A stretch of 64,000 bases of DNA, taken from positions 95,955 through 159,954 of the forward strand of contig NZ_JAPDOG010000010.1 in NCBI RefSeq assembly GCF_026013545.1, read 5' to 3'. The notes under the pieces are model-generated. The model made no database searches. It was not told the origin of the DNA and saw only the letters and a program-made list of their open reading frames with translations. This DNA is from Defluviimonas salinarum (GTDB lineage: Bacteria; Pseudomonadota; Alphaproteobacteria; Rhodobacterales; Rhodobacteraceae). A program made the translations under genes and the position numbers. Below are positions 15,685-23,844 of the stretch, in pieces; the stretch's first letter is position 1; each line of letters begins with the position of its first letter.

Positions 15685-16260
15685 ATGGCAAACACCACGC
15701 ATGAGGCTGCCGAGACGGCAACCGAAGCTGTCGGCCACGCGGCCGAAGCGGCAGGGCACGCGGCCGAATCCGCGGGCATGCCGCAGCTCGACTTCGCGAC
15801 GTTCCCGAACCAGATCTTCTGGCTCGTCGTCGCGCTGATCGTCATCTATTTCATCCTCTCGCGCATCGCGCTGCCGAGGATCGGTGGCATCCTGGCCGAC
15901 CGCCAGGGCACGATCACCAACGACATCGCCGCGGCCGAGGAACTGAAGCTCAAGGCCGAGGAGGCCGAGAAGGCCTACAACCAGGCGCTCGTCGACGCGC
16001 GGGCCGAGGCGAACAAGATCATCGCCGAGGCGCGGGCCGCGATCCAGGAGGATCTCGATGCCGCGACCGCCAAGGCGGATGCCGAGATCGCCGCGAAGGC
16101 CGCGGAATCGGCCAAGCGGATCGAGGAGATCCGCGCCCATGCGGTCGAGAACGTCGCCGAGGTCGCAAAGTCGGCGGCGGCGGAGATCGTCGCGGCGTTC
16201 GGCGGCAAGGCCGATGCCTCGGCCGTGACCGCAGCGGTCGACACGCGGCTGAAAGGGTAG
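15685..16260 (+). CDS. atpX: F0F1 ATP synthase subunit b' (second b-type subunit)
   Basis: A 191-residue b-type peripheral stalk protein. A hydrophilic Ala/His/Glu-rich N-terminal segment of about 35 residues precedes one membrane helix ([23 protein letters not shown]) and then a long Ala/Glu/Lys coiled coil. Alphaproteobacteria with phototrophic ancestry carry two different b subunits, b' then b, as here. The ATG at 15685 follows CGAGGGGG; an upstream in-frame GTG-type start is less likely. Spacing to atpF is 4 bases. Confidence 0.93.
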   Translation: MANTTHEAAETATEAVGHAAEAAGHAAESAGMPQLDFATFPNQIFWLVVALIVIYFILSRIALPRIGGILADRQGTITNDIAAAEELKLKAEEAEKAYNQALVDARAEANKIIAEARAAIQEDLDAATAKADAEIAAKAAESAKRIEEIRAHAVENVAEVAKSAAAEIVAAFGGKADASAVTAAVDTRLKG

Positions 16261-16264
16261 GGAC

Positions 16265-16819
16265 ATGAGGACACTCGCAATCTTCCTGAGCCTGGCCGCG
16301 ACGCCCGCCCTGGCGGCGACGGGGCCGTTCTTCTCGCTCCGGAACACCGATTTCGTGGTGACGCTGTCGTTCCTGCTGTTCGTCGGCGTGCTGGTCTACT
16401 TCAAGGTGCCGGCGCTTCTTGGCGGGCTGCTGGACAAGCGCGCGGCCGGCATCAAGTCCGACCTCGACGAGGCGCGGGCGCTGCATGACGAAGCGCGGTC
16501 GATCCTCGCCTCCTACGAGCGCAAGCAGAAGGAAGTGCAGGACCAGGCCGTGCGGATCGTCGAGACCGCGAAGCGCGAGGCGATGGCCGCGGCCGAACAG
16601 GCCAAGGCCGATCTCAAGGCCTCGATCGCGCGCCGTCTGGCGGCGGCCGAGGACCAGATCGCCTCGGCCGAAGCCTCGGCGGTGCGCGAGGTGCGCGACC
16701 GCGCCGTGACCATCGCGGTGGCGGCGGCGGGCGAGATGATCGCCAAGCAGATGACCGCGGCCGAGCGCGGCAAGCTGATCGAAGAGGCGATCGGCGAGGT
16801 CGAGGCCAAGCTGCACTGA
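16265..16819 (+). CDS. atpF: F0F1 ATP synthase subunit b
   Basis: A 184-residue b subunit with an N-terminal signal-like hydrophobic segment ([17 protein letters not shown]), a membrane helix ([23 protein letters not shown]) and a long alpha-helical stalk ([25 protein letters not shown] onwards). The two b-type subunits dimerise to hold the F1 stator. It is the last gene of the F0 operon in the window; the F1 genes are elsewhere, the usual split in this order. A strong intrinsic terminator follows at 16845-16869. Confidence 0.95.
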   Translation: MRTLAIFLSLAATPALAATGPFFSLRNTDFVVTLSFLLFVGVLVYFKVPALLGGLLDKRAAGIKSDLDEARALHDEARSILASYERKQKEVQDQAVRIVETAKREAMAAAEQAKADLKASIARRLAAAEDQIASAEASAVREVRDRAVTIAVAAAGEMIAKQMTAAERGKLIEEAIGEVEAKLH

Positions 16820-16844
16820 GGCTTAGAGCCGAACCATGTGAAGG

Positions 16845-16869
16845 AACCCGGCTCCGCGCCGGGTTTTTT
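16845..16869 (+). terminator. Intrinsic terminator of the F0 ATP synthase operon
   Basis: An 8-bp stem AACCCGGC/GCCGGGTT (16845-16852 with 16858-16865), a 5-base loop and a run of T residues up to 16869, 26 bases after the atpF stop. A textbook Rho-independent terminator. Confidence 0.9.
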
Positions 16870-16937
16870 CGTTTCCGGGCGGCGCCAGCGGTGTGCCGCG
16901 CCGTGTTAGACTTCCTCATCCAGCCAGGGAGGAAGCG

Positions 16938-17696
16938 ATGTCGGTACTTGTGGTGACCGGGGGCAGCCGGGGCATTGGCGCCGCGGTTTGCCGGGGTGGC
17001 GCCCGGCGGGGAATGGCCGTCTGCGTGAACTACGTTGCGAACGGCGAGTGCGCCGAGGCGGTGGTGGATGAGGTGCGGCGCGACGGAGGCGCGGCCTTCG
17101 CGCGGCGCGCCAATGTCGGTGACCCGGGTGAGGTCGCCGCGATGTTCGCCGCCGTCGACGAGCGGCTCGGCCCGGTTACGGCGCTGGTGAACAACGCCGG
17201 GATCATGGGCAGCACCGGACGGGTGGAGGATCTCGACGTCGCGAAGACGCAGCGGATCTTCGATGTCAACGTGCTCGGCCCGTTCTACTGTGCCAAGGAG
17301 GCGGTGCGGCGGATGTCGACGCGCAACGGCGGGCCGGGCGGGGCGATCGTCAACATCTCCTCGGCGGCGGCGAAGCACGGCGCGCCGGGGGCCTATCTCG
17401 ACTATGCGGTGACCAAGGGCGCGATCGAGACCTTCACGATGGGGCTCGCGAAGGAGCTCGCGGGCGAGGGGATCCGCGTCAATTGCGTGCGGCCGGGCTT
17501 CACCCGCACCGAAATGAACGAGGAGTACATGAAGGATCATCCCGGCTGGGCCGACGAGTTCCTGACCCGCGTTCCGATGGGTCGGAGCTGCAGCGTCGAG
17601 GAGATGGCCGAGCCGGTGCTGTGGTTCCTGTCGGACCACGCCTCTTACGTCACCGGGGCGGTGATGGATGTCACCGGCGGCTATACCTGCCCCTGA
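16938..17696 (+). CDS. SDR-family NAD(P)-dependent oxidoreductase
   Basis: A 252-residue classical short-chain dehydrogenase. TGGSRGIG near residue 7 binds the cofactor; NNAG follows near 87; the catalytic triad is Ser in NISSAAA, Tyr and Lys in YAVTK; PGFTRT follows. The stretch after the first motif reads CRGGARRG, less hydrophobic than usual. It starts at ATG 16938 behind GGGAGGAAG. It ends 6 bases before the convergent FadR-type regulator gene, which may or may not control it. The similarity to 3-oxoacyl-ACP reductase/glucose dehydrogenase types is broad and the substrate is open. Confidence 0.87.
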   Translation: MSVLVVTGGSRGIGAAVCRGGARRGMAVCVNYVANGECAEAVVDEVRRDGGAAFARRANVGDPGEVAAMFAAVDERLGPVTALVNNAGIMGSTGRVEDLDVAKTQRIFDVNVLGPFYCAKEAVRRMSTRNGGPGGAIVNISSAAAKHGAPGAYLDYAVTKGAIETFTMGLAKELAGEGIRVNCVRPGFTRTEMNEEYMKDHPGWADEFLTRVPMGRSCSVEEMAEPVLWFLSDHASYVTGAVMDVTGGYTCP

Positions 17697-17702
17697 TGGC
17701 CG

Positions 17703-18473
17703 TCAGCGCCGCGCCTGCTCGTGCTCGTAGCGGAGCTGCGCCACGGCCTCGTTGCGGCTCGCCTTGAGGTCGTCCTCGAGCGCCTGGCGGACGTAGCTCA
17801 GATGCGCCTCGACGACGGCACGGGCAGCCTCGGGCTCGCGCGACTGAATGGCCGCGTTGATCGCGCGATGTTGGTCGAGCAGCGCGTCGCGGGTCATGCG
17901 TTGCTTGAACATGACCTGGCGGTTGTAGAAGACACCCTGGCGCAAGAGGTCGAACATCGAGCGCATCATGTGCAGCATGACGACATTGTGGCTCGCCTCG
18001 ATGATCGCCATGTGGAACTCGGCGTCGAGCCGCGCCTCGTCGGCGGGGTCGCGCTTGAGATGCGCGGCCTCCATCTTGCTGAGAATCGCGTCGACGACCT
18101 GCAGGTCGGTGTCGGAGCCGAGCCGGGCAGCACGCTCGGCGGCGAGCCCCTCGAGGTCGCGGCGGAAGTCGAGATAGTCGAAGACCGCCTCCTCATGGCT
18201 CGCGAAGAGCTGGATCAGCGCGGGAGCGAAGGCCGAGCCCAGAACCTCGGCGACGAAGATGCCGGCGCCGGCGCGGGCGGTCAGGAGCCCGGCTTCCTGC
18301 AGCTCCGCCACCGCCTCGCGCAGGCTCGGGCGGGAGACGCCGAGCCGCTCGGAGAGCTCGCGCTCGGCCGGCAGGCGTTCGCCGGGGCGCAGGATACCCT
18401 GCAGGATCAGCCGCTCAATCTGGCGAACGACGGAGTACGACAGCTTCTCGGGCTCGACCTTGCGGAAGGGCAT
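17703..18473 (-). CDS. GntR-family (FadR/FCD subfamily) transcriptional regulator
   Basis: A 256-residue regulator with a winged helix-turn-helix at about residues 10-75 (GILRPGERLPAERELSERLGVSRPSLREAVAELQEAGLLTARAGAG) and a C-terminal FCD ligand domain with the acidic/His metal-binding pattern (DAEFHMAIIEASHN; DQHRAINAAI). Such proteins (GlcC, LldR, PdhR) respond to organic acids. A perfect palindrome at 18489-18509, 16 bases upstream of the start, is a likely autoregulatory site. It lies downstream of the tetR gene on the same strand. Confidence 0.9.
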   Translation of the reverse strand: MPFRKVEPEKLSYSVVRQIERLILQGILRPGERLPAERELSERLGVSRPSLREAVAELQEAGLLTARAGAGIFVAEVLGSAFAPALIQLFASHEEAVFDYLDFRRDLEGLAAERAARLGSDTDLQVVDAILSKMEAAHLKRDPADEARLDAEFHMAIIEASHNVVMLHMMRSMFDLLRQGVFYNRQVMFKQRMTRDALLDQHRAINAAIQSREPEAARAVVEAHLSYVRQALEDDLKASRNEAVAQLRYEHEQARR

Positions 18474-18488
18474 GGCATCTCCTGCGAT

Positions 18489-18509
18489 TGGTCAAAAGGT
18501 ATGACCAAA
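18489..18509. promoter_or_regulatory. Palindromic operator upstream of the FadR-type gene
   Basis: TTGGTCA (18489-18495) and TGACCAA (18503-18509) are perfect inverted 7-mers spaced by 7 bases. FadR/FCD regulators favour sites of the TGGT...ACCA kind, so this probably is the regulator's own operator. Confidence 0.6.
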
Positions 18510-18540
18510 GCTGGCGGATCGCAATCGGAAAGGCCGGCGG

Positions 18541-19158
18541 TCATGCTCCCGGACGCGCGAGATGCGCGCCGCGTACCATCGCGTCGACGAGGGCCGTGAC
18601 CTCGGCGGCGAGGCTGTCCTGCGGCACGCCGACGAACCGCCCCTGCAGCGACAGCTGCACCACGCCGTGGACCGCGGCGAAGGTGGTGCGCGCCCGCATC
18701 AGCAGCATCTTGGAGGACAGATCGGGCCGCAGCGCGCCGAGCGGGGCGATGATCTCCTCGATCAGCACGGCGTGGTCGCGCTTGTGCCAAGTCGGCGGCT
18801 CGACCCCTTCCGGCAGGCGGTGTTCGAAGAGCGCGGACCAGAGCCTGCGGTTGTCGCGCGCGAAACGGACATATTCGGCGGCGAGCGCCTGCAGCACCTC
18901 CTCGGGCGTGCCGTCGCAGGTCGCGCGGGCGGTCTTGAGCGCCTCGCCGAGCCGGGTGAGCGTGCGCGAATTGACATGGAGGACCAGCATGTCGACATCG
19001 TCGAAGGCGGTGTAGAGCGCGCCGAGCGCGCAGCCGGCCCTAGCCGTGACCTCGCGCGCCTTCACGCCGGCCAGCCCGGTTTCGGCGATCTGCGCTTCCG
19101 CGGCGGCGATCAGGCGGTTCTGCAGATCGGTGCGCCTGGCCTCGCGTTTGTTTCCCAT
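18541..19158 (-). CDS. TetR-family transcriptional regulator
   Basis: A 205-residue regulator starting MGNKREARR at 19158 (an ATG four codons upstream is possible). The N-terminal helix-turn-helix is LQNRLIAAAEAQIAETGLAGVKAREVTARAGCALGALYTAFDDVDML, residues about 10-55; the C-terminal ligand domain contains WHKRDHAVLIEEIIAPLG and belongs to the TetR_C/WHG type. It is divergent from the pspA-like gene with three related 13-bp palindromes in between, so it most likely represses that operon and itself. Confidence 0.9.
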   Translation of the reverse strand: MGNKREARRTDLQNRLIAAAEAQIAETGLAGVKAREVTARAGCALGALYTAFDDVDMLVLHVNSRTLTRLGEALKTARATCDGTPEEVLQALAAEYVRFARDNRRLWSALFEHRLPEGVEPPTWHKRDHAVLIEEIIAPLGALRPDLSSKMLLMRARTTFAAVHGVVQLSLQGRFVGVPQDSLAAEVTALVDAMVRGAHLARPGA

Positions 19159-19177
19159 ACGGAGCCTCACTGTTTCG

Positions 19178-19245
19178 TGAACGGTGTTCAGAAAATTATT
19201 GAACGGTGTTCACGACTCGGGCATAAAGTTTATGAACACGGTTCA
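19178..19245. promoter_or_regulatory. Three TetR-type operators overlapping the pspA promoter
   Basis: The 13-mer TGAACGGTGTTCA occurs at 19178-19190 and again at 19200-19212, and the near-reverse complement TGAACACGGTTCA at 19233-19245. Each is a GAAC-N3/4-GTTC dyad. A promoter fits between them: TTGAAC at 19199-19204 and CATAAA at 19222-19227, spaced 17 bases. The middle operator covers the -35 box and the third lies just downstream of the -10 box, the geometry of repression. Confidence 0.75.
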
Positions 19246-19262
19246 TAACTGGGGAGGCGAAG

Positions 19263-19940
19263 ATGTTCAAGACGCTGACGACCCTGATCCGAGGCCACGG
19301 CCACGACGCCGCGCAGGCGATGGCCGACACCAATGCGGTCACGATCCTGCGCCAGCAGCTGCGCGACGCGGCGCAGGGGCTGGAAAGCGCGCGGCGGTCG
19401 GTCGCGGTGGTGATGGCCTATTGCGAGCGCGAGAAGAAGGCCGCCGCCCGCATCGCCCAGCAGCTCGACGACCTCGAGGGACGCGCCGTCGCGGCCTTGC
19501 GGATGGACCGCGAGGATCTCGCGACCGAGGCGGCCGCGGCGATTGCTCAGCTCGAGGCCGAGCGCACCACCACCGACCGGGCGATCGAGACCTACAGCGC
19601 CGAGATCGCTCGGCTGCGCGAGGAAGTGGGGCTGGCCGAGAGGCGGCTCCGGACCCTGCAGCGCGGGCTCCAGCTCGCCGATGCGACGGCGAAGTCGCAA
19701 AAGCTGCGCGGTACGGTCCCGCAGGGCGTGCTCGCGAGCCTGAAGGAGGCCGAGGCGACGCTGGACCGGCTGCAGGAGCGGCAGGCCCATGCGGAGGCGG
19801 CGGCGGCTGCGGTGGCCGAGCTTTCGGCCGGCACCAGCGCCGAGGCCACCAGCGCGCGGCTCGCGGCGGCGGGCTGCGGCGCACCGCTGCGTCCGGACGC
19901 TGCGGCGGTGCTCGAACGGCTCCGCGGCCGGGTAAACTGA
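19263..19940 (+). CDS. PspA/IM30-family envelope stress protein
   Basis: A 225-residue, nearly wholly alpha-helical protein of the phage-shock-protein A type, which assembles on the inner face of the membrane under stress. It begins MFKTLTTLIRGHGHD, an amphipathic helix as in PspA, followed by long heptad-rich helices (QQLRDAAQGLESARRSVAVVM; LEAERTTTDRAIETYSAEI; EATLDRLQERQAHAEAA). The usual pspF/pspBC partners are absent. It starts 12 bases after GGGGAGG and follows a promoter packed with TetR-type operators, so control by the divergent TetR seems likely. The yiaA-like gene follows. Confidence 0.87.
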   Translation: MFKTLTTLIRGHGHDAAQAMADTNAVTILRQQLRDAAQGLESARRSVAVVMAYCEREKKAAARIAQQLDDLEGRAVAALRMDREDLATEAAAAIAQLEAERTTTDRAIETYSAEIARLREEVGLAERRLRTLQRGLQLADATAKSQKLRGTVPQGVLASLKEAEATLDRLQERQAHAEAAAAAVAELSAGTSAEATSARLAAAGCGAPLRPDAAAVLERLRGRVN

Positions 19941-20063
19941 GCCGGATCGCGGCAGCGCGGCCGCTGCGGACCGGCCGCATGAGCACATCCCTGTTCCGGC
20001 GCGCTTGCGCCGGGGCGGATTCACAACAAAGGCGTGACGCCGACAAATTCTCAGGAGGTTCAA

Positions 20064-20342
20064 ATGATCAATTACGCGCCCAAGGTTTCCAATGCCTGGA
20101 ACGCCTTCACCTACTTCAACTTCGGCGTCGCCGTCGTGATGATGGCAGGCGGCATCTACTCGCTCGAGGCGAGCTTTTCCGCCAAGGGCTACTACGCGAT
20201 GGCGGCGCTGATGCTGGTCTATTCGACGGCCTCGATCACCAAGGCGCTGCGCGACAAGGAGGAATCGGACCGCATCTACAACAAGCTTGAGGATGCGCGC
20301 ACCGAGCGGCTTCTGGCCGAAGCCTCGAGCGACCGGGTCTGA
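20064..20342 (+). CDS. YiaA/YiaB-family inner membrane protein
   Basis: A 92-residue protein with two membrane helices, the first containing NAFTYFNFGVAVVMMAGGIY and the second YYAMAALMLVYSTASITKALRD, the YiaAB domain pattern. The C-terminal third is charged and cytoplasmic. The start ATG at 20064 is preceded by AGGAGG at 20053-20058; a longer reading frame upstream is rejected. It lies 123 bases after the pspA-like gene and on the same strand; in several proteobacteria these two families are neighbours, so they are probably one operon. Confidence 0.87.
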   Translation: MINYAPKVSNAWNAFTYFNFGVAVVMMAGGIYSLEASFSAKGYYAMAALMLVYSTASITKALRDKEESDRIYNKLEDARTERLLAEASSDRV

Positions 20343-20403
20343 GCGTGGAGGGACGGCGGGGTCTGGAGCCAGACCCCGCCATTTCCGAGAGGGAGCAGGC
20401 GGC

Positions 20404-21396
20404 ATGAAACGGACGTTTCGCATCTTCGGCGTTTCCGTCTTCGCGGCGGTCGCCCTTCTGGGCGCCGCCTGGGCGGCGACGGCCTTCTCGGTCCAGCTCG
20501 ACGGGATCGCCCGCCTGGCTGGCTGGAGCGCGCTTCTCGGGGCATTGATCGCTGCGGGGCTGGCGCGGATCCGCTCGCGGCGCGCCGGCTGGGCGGTCCT
20601 CGCGCTGGCGGCGCTCGGCGTCGGCGGCTGGTACCAGACCATCACTCCGCGCCAGGACCGCGACTGGGATTTCGACGTCCGTCACGGGGTGCGGGCCGAG
20701 GTGACGGGCGATACCGTCACGCTGCGCGATCTGCGCGACTTCGACTGGGCCAGCGAGAACGCGGCGAAGGAACGCTGGACGACCGCGTCCTACGATCTCG
20801 ACCGGCTCCAGAGCGTGGACATGCTGACCTCGGTCTGGGACAGCCCGGACATTGCGCATCTTCTGGTGAGCTTCGGCTTCGAGGACGGCGAGCATGTGGT
20901 GTTCTCGGTCGAGATCCGGCGCGAGGTGGGCGAGACGTTCAACGAGATCGGCGGCTTCTTCCGCCAGTTCGAACTGGTGCTGATCGCCGCGACGGAGGAG
21001 GACATCGTCAAACTGCGCACGAACCATCGCGGCGAGCAGGTGAGCCTCTATCCGATCGAACTCGACGCCGCGCAGCGCCGCACGTTGTTCATGTCCTATG
21101 TCGCGCTGGCCCAGCGGCTGGAACGCGATCCCGCCTTCTACAACACGCTGACGGCGAACTGCACGACCGTGGTCTACCAGCTCGCCCAGGCGATCACGCC
21201 CGACCTTCCGATGGATTGGCGGCTGGTGATGTCGGGGCATCTGCCGGACTATGTCGAGTCGCTCGGCGTCCTCGGCGGCGAGGGGTCGATGGAGGCGCGG
21301 CGGCGTGCCGCCCTGATCACGCCGCGCGCGCGGGTCGTTGAGGCGGGTGCCGATTTCTCCGCGGCCATACGCCTCATGCGTCCGGGCGGGAACTGA
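20404..21396 (+). CDS. DUF4105 (Lnb N-terminal periplasmic domain) protein
   Basis: A 330-residue protein with three hydrophobic segments in the first 75 residues (VFAAVALLGAAWAATAF; WSALLGALIAAGLA; AGWAVLALAALGVGGW), followed by a periplasmic domain. That domain has SFGFEDGEHVVFSVEIRREVGETF and FYNTLTANCTTVVYQLA, a Cys/His-protease-like DUF4105 pattern with Cys in NCTT as putative nucleophile. The family is linked to envelope or lipoprotein processing, without a known reaction here. It follows the yiaA-like gene by 61 bases and may share the stress operon. Confidence 0.8.
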   Translation: MKRTFRIFGVSVFAAVALLGAAWAATAFSVQLDGIARLAGWSALLGALIAAGLARIRSRRAGWAVLALAALGVGGWYQTITPRQDRDWDFDVRHGVRAEVTGDTVTLRDLRDFDWASENAAKERWTTASYDLDRLQSVDMLTSVWDSPDIAHLLVSFGFEDGEHVVFSVEIRREVGETFNEIGGFFRQFELVLIAATEEDIVKLRTNHRGEQVSLYPIELDAAQRRTLFMSYVALAQRLERDPAFYNTLTANCTTVVYQLAQAITPDLPMDWRLVMSGHLPDYVESLGVLGGEGSMEARRRAALITPRARVVEAGADFSAAIRLMRPGGN

Positions 21397-21411
21397 TCCG
21401 GGATCACGCGG

Positions 21412-22395
21412 TCACGGCGTCAGCACCGCCGCTCCCTGCAACCGCCCGGTCCGAAGATCGTCCAGGGCCTCGTTCGCGCTTTCAAGCGGGTAGGTGACGA
21501 CCTCGGTCCTGACGCCGGCCCGTGCGGCGAGGGGGAAGAACTCCTCGCCGTCCGCGCGGGTCAGGTTGGCGACCGAGAGGATCGACCGCTCTTGCCAGAG
21601 ATCGGCGTAGGGAAAACCGGGAATGTCGCTCATGTGGATGCCGCCGCAGACCACGCGCCCGCCCTTGCGGACGGCTTTCAGCGCGACGGGAACGAGGGCG
21701 CCGACCGGCGCGAAGATGATGGCGGCGTCGAACGCCACGGGGGCTGTGTCCGAGGAGCCGCCGGCCCAGGCGGCGCCGAGGCTGCGGGCGAAGTCCTGGG
21801 CCGCGGTGTCGCCGTCGCGGGTGAAGGCGTGGACCTCGATCCCCCGGTGCCGCGCGATCTGGCAGAGGATATGCGCGGCCGCGCCGAAGCCATAGATCGC
21901 GAGGCGCGAGACATCGCCCGCGAGTTTCAGGCTGCGGTAGCCGATGAGGCCGGCGCAGAGCAGGGGCGCGAGGGCGGTGGCCTCGGCCTCCTCGGGCAGG
22001 GGAAACACGAACCTTGCGTCCGCGACGCAGTATTCGGCGTAGCCGCCGTCGAGCGTGTAGCCGGTGAAGCCCGGTGCGTCGCAGAGGTTCTCCCGCGCCG
22101 AGGCGCAGTAGTCGCAGAGTCCGCAGGTATGGCCAAGCCAGGGCACGCCGACGCGCTGGCCGTTCTGGAGACCCGCCACCGCGTTGCCGGTGCGCTCGAC
22201 GCGGCCGACGATCTCGTGGCCCGGAATGAGCGGCAGCGCGGGGTGCTTCAGGTCGCCGTCCACGACGTGCAAATCGGTGCGGCAGACGCCGCAGGCCTCG
22301 ACCCGGATCAGAACCTGATTGGCGCCGGGTACGGGCTTCGGGACATCCCTGAGGCTGAGGCGCGGCGCGTGTCCGTCGAATACCATTGCCCGCAT
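21412..22395 (-). CDS. Zinc-dependent alcohol dehydrogenase (MDR family)
   Basis: A 327-residue medium-chain dehydrogenase. The catalytic zinc region is CGVCRTDLHVVDGDL followed by LPLIPGHEIVGRV; the structural zinc site is formed by the cysteines in CGLCDYCASARENLC; the Rossmann motif is YGFGAAAH, with GFGAAAH in place of GxGxxG. It resembles AdhP-like enzymes that oxidise alcohols with NAD. The ATG at 22395 is preceded by GGAAAGG; an extension to 22449 is less likely. It is convergent with the DUF4105 gene, 15 bases apart, and shows no operon partner. Confidence 0.9.
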   Translation of the reverse strand: MRAMVFDGHAPRLSLRDVPKPVPGANQVLIRVEACGVCRTDLHVVDGDLKHPALPLIPGHEIVGRVERTGNAVAGLQNGQRVGVPWLGHTCGLCDYCASARENLCDAPGFTGYTLDGGYAEYCVADARFVFPLPEEAEATALAPLLCAGLIGYRSLKLAGDVSRLAIYGFGAAAHILCQIARHRGIEVHAFTRDGDTAAQDFARSLGAAWAGGSSDTAPVAFDAAIIFAPVGALVPVALKAVRKGGRVVCGGIHMSDIPGFPYADLWQERSILSVANLTRADGEEFFPLAARAGVRTEVVTYPLESANEALDDLRTGRLQGAAVLTP

Positions 22396-22495
22396 GTGAT
22401 CGGCCTTTCCGCTTGCCCGGATCGGGTGGCGTAGCGAATTGTCCGGCAAATCCCTTGGCCGGGCAATGCGTTCCGGGGCTGTAGCGGGCGACGCC

Positions 22496-22801
22496 CTAGC
22501 AGGTCAGCAGGTAGATCCTGGTGCCCTCGGCATCCCGGCGGCGCCGTTCGGCCAGCCGAAGGCGGGCGCGCTCCAGCTTTTCGCGCGCCAGCAGAAGCCG
22601 TTGGAGCGCCCGCTCGCGCGCCTCGTAGAGCCGCCGCACCCGGGATCCGGGATCGCCGAGCAGCGGTGAGGTTGGCCGCTTTCCGGCGGGAAACCACGAC
22701 CGGGCCTCCTGAGTGGCCACGGTCCATTCGCGGTCCGCAACCATATACCGTGTGTAGGACGCGACGAGCACCCGGCGCTGCACGCGAAGATCGGGATGCA
22801 T
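22496..22801 (-). CDS. Hypothetical small basic protein
   Basis: A 101-residue protein with the ATG at 22801 preceded by GAGGAGGG, a strong ribosome binding site. It is rich in arginine; the C-terminal half is a predicted long helix (YEARERALQRLLLAREKLERARLRLAERRRRDA) of coiled-coil character ending IYLLTC with a C-terminal cysteine. No family is recognised. It sits alone, 100 bases upstream of the alcohol dehydrogenase start, on the same strand. Confidence 0.6.
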   Translation of the reverse strand: MHPDLRVQRRVLVASYTRYMVADREWTVATQEARSWFPAGKRPTSPLLGDPGSRVRRLYEARERALQRLLLAREKLERARLRLAERRRRDAEGTRIYLLTC

Positions 22802-22924
22802 GATGACCCTCCTCGGTAGGTCCGCACGTGGAGAGCAACCTAGCAGGATTCGCGCGCGACTCAAATCCGCCCCGCGCCGGGGCCGTCCCCCGGCTACATG
22901 CCGCCGCTGACGGGCCCGCCCCGG

Positions 22925-23707
22925 TCAGAGCCGCAGCGACAGGCAGGACATGCCGCCGTCGAGCTTGGCGCATTCGGAATTGCCGATCTCTCGGACCTCG
23001 TAGCCCGCCCTGCGGAGCCGCTCGGCGGTGGCGGGGAAGCCGGCCGCCATCAGCACGAAGCGGTTGAAGCGGATCGCGTTCGCCGCCGCCTCCTCCCCGT
23101 CCGCGGTGAGGATCACCCGGTAGCCCTCGAAGCAGCCGCTCGCCGCGAGCCGTTCGGTGGAAAGAACCGTCTCGCCGTCGAGCAGCGAGCAGTCGGTCTT
23201 GAAATGCAGGACGCCGGGCGGGGTCGCGACCTCGCGCAGGGGCCGGCCCCAGTCCTTCAGGATCGTGGCGAGTTCCGCCACTCCCGCCGCGTCGGTCCGG
23301 GCGGAGCGGCCGACCAGGACCTCGCGGCCGGTGGTGAGGATGTCGCCGCCCTCGATGAAGCCGGGGCCCTCGATCACGCGCACGTCGGCATAAAGGTCGC
23401 GCAGGACCGGCGCCATGTGGGCGACCTCGCCGAGCCGCGACGGTGCGCCGGGGCGCATCAGCACCGCGCCTTCGGGCAGGCAGAGTGCGGTGTCCTCGAC
23501 GAAGAGCGCGTCGGGGAAGTCCTCGAGCGGCGGCAGCTCGGTCACCGTCGCGCCGGCCTCGCGCAGGGTCGCGACATAATCGGCGTGATGCGCGAGCATC
23601 AGGTCGAGATCGGGCGCGCCGGTATCGACCGCGCGCAGGCCGCGGGTGATGCTTTGGCCCGGACGCCGGGTGATCGCGCGGGTGAACTCGTAGGAGTGAT
23701 CAGTCAT
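22925..23707 (-). CDS. Dimethylarginine dimethylaminohydrolase (DDAH)
   Basis: A 260-residue member of the guanidino-group-modifying superfamily; DDAH hydrolyses asymmetric dimethylarginine or monomethylarginine to citrulline plus an amine. Seen motifs are FPDALFVEDTAL (substrate carboxylate/acidic site), GPGFIEGGDILTTGREVLVG, the catalytic His in HFKTDCSLL and the nucleophilic Cys255 in SECAKLDGGMSCLSLR at the C-terminus. Related arginine deiminases are much longer. It is divergent from a polar amino acid ABC transporter, suggesting that the transporter brings in arginine-like substrates. Confidence 0.93.
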   Translation of the reverse strand: MTDHSYEFTRAITRRPGQSITRGLRAVDTGAPDLDLMLAHHADYVATLREAGATVTELPPLEDFPDALFVEDTALCLPEGAVLMRPGAPSRLGEVAHMAPVLRDLYADVRVIEGPGFIEGGDILTTGREVLVGRSARTDAAGVAELATILKDWGRPLREVATPPGVLHFKTDCSLLDGETVLSTERLAASGCFEGYRVILTADGEEAAANAIRFNRFVLMAAGFPATAERLRRAGYEVREIGNSECAKLDGGMSCLSLRL

Positions 23708-23777
23708 CGGGGGGCCTCCTCCGGCGGCTCGGTTCGTCGCGCCCAGATAGGCATGGATCCACCGAAGAGAAAAGACC

Positions 23778-23801
23778 GAAATTATACGCTTGCATAATTT
23801 C
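23778..23801. promoter_or_regulatory. Palindrome between DDAH and the amino acid ABC operon
   Basis: GAAATTAT (23778-23785) and ATAATTTC (23794-23801) are perfect inverted arms with an 8-base spacer, placed in the 137-base gap between divergent starts. It is AT-rich in GC-rich DNA, so a regulator operator or promoter element is likely. No regulator gene lies next to it. Confidence 0.55.
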
Positions 23802-23844
23802 CGAGTCTGAACCTTACTGTCGGAGTGTTTGGGAGAGATTCTGC

